Assembly: GCA_000998185.1 (NCBI GenBank)
Contig: LCCW01000011.1
Coordinates: 1,671-24,198, forward strand
Origin: Candidatus Kuenenbacteria bacterium GW2011_GWA2_42_15
Lineage (GTDB): Bacteria; Patescibacteriota; Patescibacteriia; UBA2196; GWA2-42-15
Direction of reading: 5' to 3'
Length of the DNA stretch: 22,528 nucleotides
Shown here: one piece after another, positions 20,038 to 22,528 of the stretch
Layout: each line of letters starts with the position of its first letter
Numbering within the stretch: the stretch's first letter is position 1
Notes under the pieces: generated by a model
Databases searched by the model: none
Seen by the model: only the letters and a program-made list of their open reading frames with translations
What the model was told of the DNA's origin: nothing
Made by a program: the position numbers and the translations under genes

Positions 20038-22528
20038 CTATCTTTCTTCCCAGCCCGGGGCTTGATAGCAATATGATTTGGCTTTAGCCTCGGCGTGATC
20101 CAAAGACTCAACTCCGTCTTTCTCGCTGACAATGGTGTAATAATAATCAACCTGCGGCAAAACTTCTTTATCCTGGTAAGTACAAGGTGTCATATTATTG
20201 GCGCATTCGGTGGGGGTGATTACCAGCCAAGGGACGCCGGCGGTAGTGTAGTCGGTAGTGCTTTTACGAATATTATAAACATAACCAGTCACGCCGCCAA
20301 CATTAAGATTATTCCATTTTAATTCTAATTGACCGCAAGTAGGAGTAATCGTCAGGCCGCTAACGACACTGTCGGTCGTGCCGGCTAAGGGACAAATATT
20401 GCTCGGTGAACCGCCGCAGGCCGGATTAGGATTGACGGTAGAGTTGTAAATGCCGGAGCCGCCGACATGAGCGAAGATATAATAAGTATAAGTGGTGCCG
20501 GCAGTTAGGCCGGTGTCAGTATAAAAACAAGGATCAGTGGTGCAGGCAACATCAAGGGTGACACTGTTTCTGGTGATGGAATACGAGCTGGCCGCGCCTT
20601 GCTTTTGCCATTTTAAAGAGAGTTGAGTAGAGCCTAGGGGCTTGGTTTCATAGAAAGTGAATTCGCGCAGGTCGCAGCCGCCGGCGCCGTTTGGCGCATA
20701 ACCGACCGCGCAAGTGCAGACATTAACCGCGGTATCACAGCCAGCGCCGGTATAACATTCTACCCGGCGATACGGCGAAGCGTCAAGACAGTTGTTGAAA
20801 GAACTCTGGCAGCTTTGATAAGCTGACCAGGCCGGGCAGTGGCAATTGTCCGGGCAGATTGAAGCGCGCGTCTGCAGATAGCGGAAACCGTTGGCATTGT
20901 TGTCGCACTGGGAAGTGGAGCACGGTAAAGGTGTGTAGCAAGCTGGCTCGCAACCAAGCCCGGCGCAACCGTAGGCAACCGGATCAAGATGAACGGTCTG
21001 AATTGATTGATCAGTATTACTGGCCGCGTCTCTGGCAGTCAGGATGACGGTATAGTCTGTTTGGGGCGCGCTATAACTGGTGCAAGTTTGCATTATATTG
21101 CAATATTGAAAAGCAATCCAGTCGGCCGAACGAGCCCCGGCAGAAACGCGCACCTCATCAACCGTGCCGCCAAAACCGCCGCCAACGCGCCACCAAGTCC
21201 AGGCGCTAACCTCGCTTGGTTTATCACTGCCGCCTTGTTCTCCGTAAAGTATGCCATTACGATAAATCTTGGCGCGATTGTTGCCACTATCAGTTTTAAT
21301 AAAAGCAGTATAATACCAGGTGTTATTAACATGGCTAGCGCCAGTATAATTAAGCGATTGCGGGCTGGTGTTGGTTGAAAAATAAGTGAAGCCATTGTTT
21401 TTAATGCTGTAACGGACAGACTCGCCCCAGATTTGTTTGGCCGTAGCGCTAATATTAGTTGGTTTGTACCACAATTCCCAGGTGTAGGGATCATTGCGCA
21501 AAAGACCGCTGTCCATTCTGGTAATATAATTATTCTGGCCGGCAGTAATGGCTACGCCATAGCCAAGCTGGCCAGCAGCTTGGTAAGCAATGCCTGTTTC
21601 AGCCGTGCTGTCTAAATTCAAAGAAGTGGAGTCCTGAAAATGACCGGAGTTATCATTTAAATGCCAGACTAGACGATAATTATTAGTCCAGACATTGGCG
21701 GGAGAGAGTTTGGAAGATACCGAAGCCGCGGCATTGCCATAATAAAGGTAAATGTAATCGCTGTTGCTGTTGCCGGCTATCTGCTGAACCTTGACCCAGG
21801 CAATCATTTCTTGATTGCCATAATCCCATTTTTCCAATTCAAAATAAAGTTCGCTTGAACCATTGTTGTCAATAAAACGAAGATCAGAACCGTTACTTTT
21901 AACATGGGCCCAAAAATCAATGTCCACGGCTGTTTGTTTGACTAAAACAGGAAAATTATCCAGTGCTGCCCGGCCAGTGTTGTCAAAAGTGATTTTGCGC
22001 CGATACTGCCAAGCCGCTCCAGCGCTCCACCAGTCAGCCGGCGGCACGCCGCCGGTGTATTGGTGCACCGGGTGCTGGTTCGTGCCGTTGTAGCCAATGG
22101 CATTACAAGTAGTGGCCGGGCAAATTTTTCCGTCGCCAAAATCCCAGGTCCAGCCGGTTACGCCGCCCACGCCACCTGATGATTGATCAATAAAAATAAC
22201 CGTGTTGCTATTAGCGGCGCACCATTGATAAGCGGCGTCTACGGGCGAGCCGGCGCAAGCAGAGGTGGACGCGGAACACTGGACCGAAATGGTCTCATCG
22301 CTCTCGTTGTTTCTGGCTTTGACAGAAGTGGTGTAGCTGGTGTTGCAGGCAAAGCCGGACGATTGGCTCCAGGCAAGGCCAGGAATCCAGTTGGAATTGC
22401 CGGCAGTGTTACTGGCGTAAAAAGAATTTTGCGCGCCGCCAGAAACCCAAGACCAATTTATCTGACTGGAAGAAACAGTAGCGCCGGAACAGGACGCGGG
22501 CGTATTGGCTGAAGTGTAGGCAGACGCG
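20038..22528 (-). CDS. large cysteine-rich surface protein (FN3-like, split PKD, DUF2341, LamG), 5' end missing
   Basis: The frame is open without a stop from the right edge to the TAG at 20038: 829 residues, N-terminus outside the window. In order: an FN3-like segment (about 22528-22260); the first half of a PKD domain (GWTWDFGDG...HPVHQYTG, to about 22050); a DUF2341 domain (AAWQYRRKITFDN, from about 22020); a LamG/concanavalin-like domain ending DEVRVSAGARSADWIAFQY; the second PKD half (DYTVILTARDAASNTD, from 21060); a roughly 100-residue cysteine-rich stretch (20970-20670); and two FN3-like domains. So DUF2341-LamG sits inside PKD. The cysteines suggest an exported, disulphide-bonded protein, perhaps for adhesion or glycan binding. 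No C-terminal anchor is seen. GC is higher than in the neighbouring operon. Confidence 0.85.
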   Translation of the reverse strand, partial: ASAYTSANTPASCSGATVSSSQINWSWVSGGAQNSFYASNTAGNSNWIPGLAWSQSSGFACNTSYTTSVKARNNESDETISVQCSASTSACAGSPVDAAYQWCAANSNTVIFIDQSSGGVGGVTGWTWDFGDGKICPATTCNAIGYNGTNQHPVHQYTGGVPPADWWSAGAAWQYRRKITFDNTGRAALDNFPVLVKQTAVDIDFWAHVKSNGSDLRFIDNNGSSELYFELEKWDYGNQEMIAWVKVQQIAGNSNSDYIYLYYGNAAASVSSKLSPANVWTNNYRLVWHLNDNSGHFQDSTSLNLDSTAETGIAYQAAGQLGYGVAITAGQNNYITRMDSGLLRNDPYTWELWYKPTNISATAKQIWGESVRYSIKNNGFTYFSTNTSPQSLNYTGASHVNNTWYYTAFIKTDSGNNRAKIYRNGILYGEQGGSDKPSEVSAWTWWRVGGGFGGTVDEVRVSAGARSADWIAFQYCNIMQTCTSYSAPQTDYTVILTARDAASNTDQSIQTVHLDPVAYGCAGLGCEPACYTPLPCSTSQCDNNANGFRYLQTRASICPDNCHCPAWSAYQSCQSSFNNCLDASPYRRVECYTGAGCDTAVNVCTCAVGYAPNGAGGCDLREFTFYETKPLGSTQLSLKWQKQGAASSYSITRNSVTLDVACTTDPCFYTDTGLTAGTTYTYYIFAHVGGSGIYNSTVNPNPACGGSPSNICPLAGTTDSVVSGLTITPTCGQLELKWNNLNVGGVTGYVYNIRKSTTDYTTAGVPWLVITPTECANNMTPCTYQDKEVLPQVDYYYTIVSEKDGVESLDHAEAKAKSYCYQAPGWEER

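Noticed and set aside
19819..20076. 85-residue open frame on the plus strand
   Set aside because: It crosses the GC-rich palindrome and the 3' end of the surface-protein gene and has no domain or ribosome-binding context.

Overview
The window looks like a piece of a Candidate Phyla Radiation (Patescibacteria, Parcubacteria-like) chromosome. The reasons are a compact, mostly minus-strand layout, AT-rich spacers built from A/T-run repeats, a DUF5654 membrane protein, a stand-alone MltG, a PPM-like domain fused to a membrane propeller protein, and a very large PKD/DUF2341/LamG surface protein of the kind common in these genomes. The assignment is inferred from gene families. TAG, TAA and TGA (eno) all appear as stops, so the standard bacterial code fits. 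No rRNA, tRNA or CRISPR was recognised.

Layout. 1-3.1 kb (minus): the N-terminal part of a long ThyX-like protein cut by the left edge, dUTPase, an RsuA/RluB-type pseudouridine synthase, and a winged-helix protein. 3.1-3.5 kb: a divergent spacer with a hairpin and a good promoter. 3.5-5.6 kb (plus): a PPM-like/membrane/propeller protein that converges on rplL at a two-way terminator. 5.6-14.3 kb (minus): one block reading DUF5654, pgk, GxxExxY protein, eno, gpmI, GDP-mannose pyrophosphorylase, mltG, then rplJ-rplL. rplJ-rplL has its own sigma-70-type promoter and an L10-type leader with an attenuator. 14.4-19.6 kb (minus): a tight six-gene operon of lower GC (Gfo/Idh oxidoreductase, Nudix, dTMP-kinase-like, deaminase, methyltransferase, alanine racemase). 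Just upstream is a promoter/structured-RNA/terminator unit. 20.0-22.5 kb (minus): a giant cysteine-rich surface protein cut by the right edge.

Two themes stand out. First, small repeats seem to have entered genes. pgk carries three in-frame insertions, each of a sequence type also seen between genes: two 74-bp copies of a palindromic repeat, a 12-nt tandem repeat, and an AT-rich spacer repeat. rplJ appears to be cut short by the AT-rich type, and enolase has an extra AT-rich segment. A GxxExxY gene flanked by imperfect inverted repeats sits between pgk and eno. Second, the six-gene operon combines nucleotide-handling enzymes with a methyltransferase, an oxidoreductase and an alanine racemase. 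No pathway I know uses this set. With its upstream RNA it is the best candidate here for an undescribed system.

Functionally, the left end handles dUMP/dTMP supply and rRNA modification, the middle is lower glycolysis plus envelope (MltG, GDP-mannose) and ribosomal stalk genes, and the right end is a specialised operon and cell-surface display.
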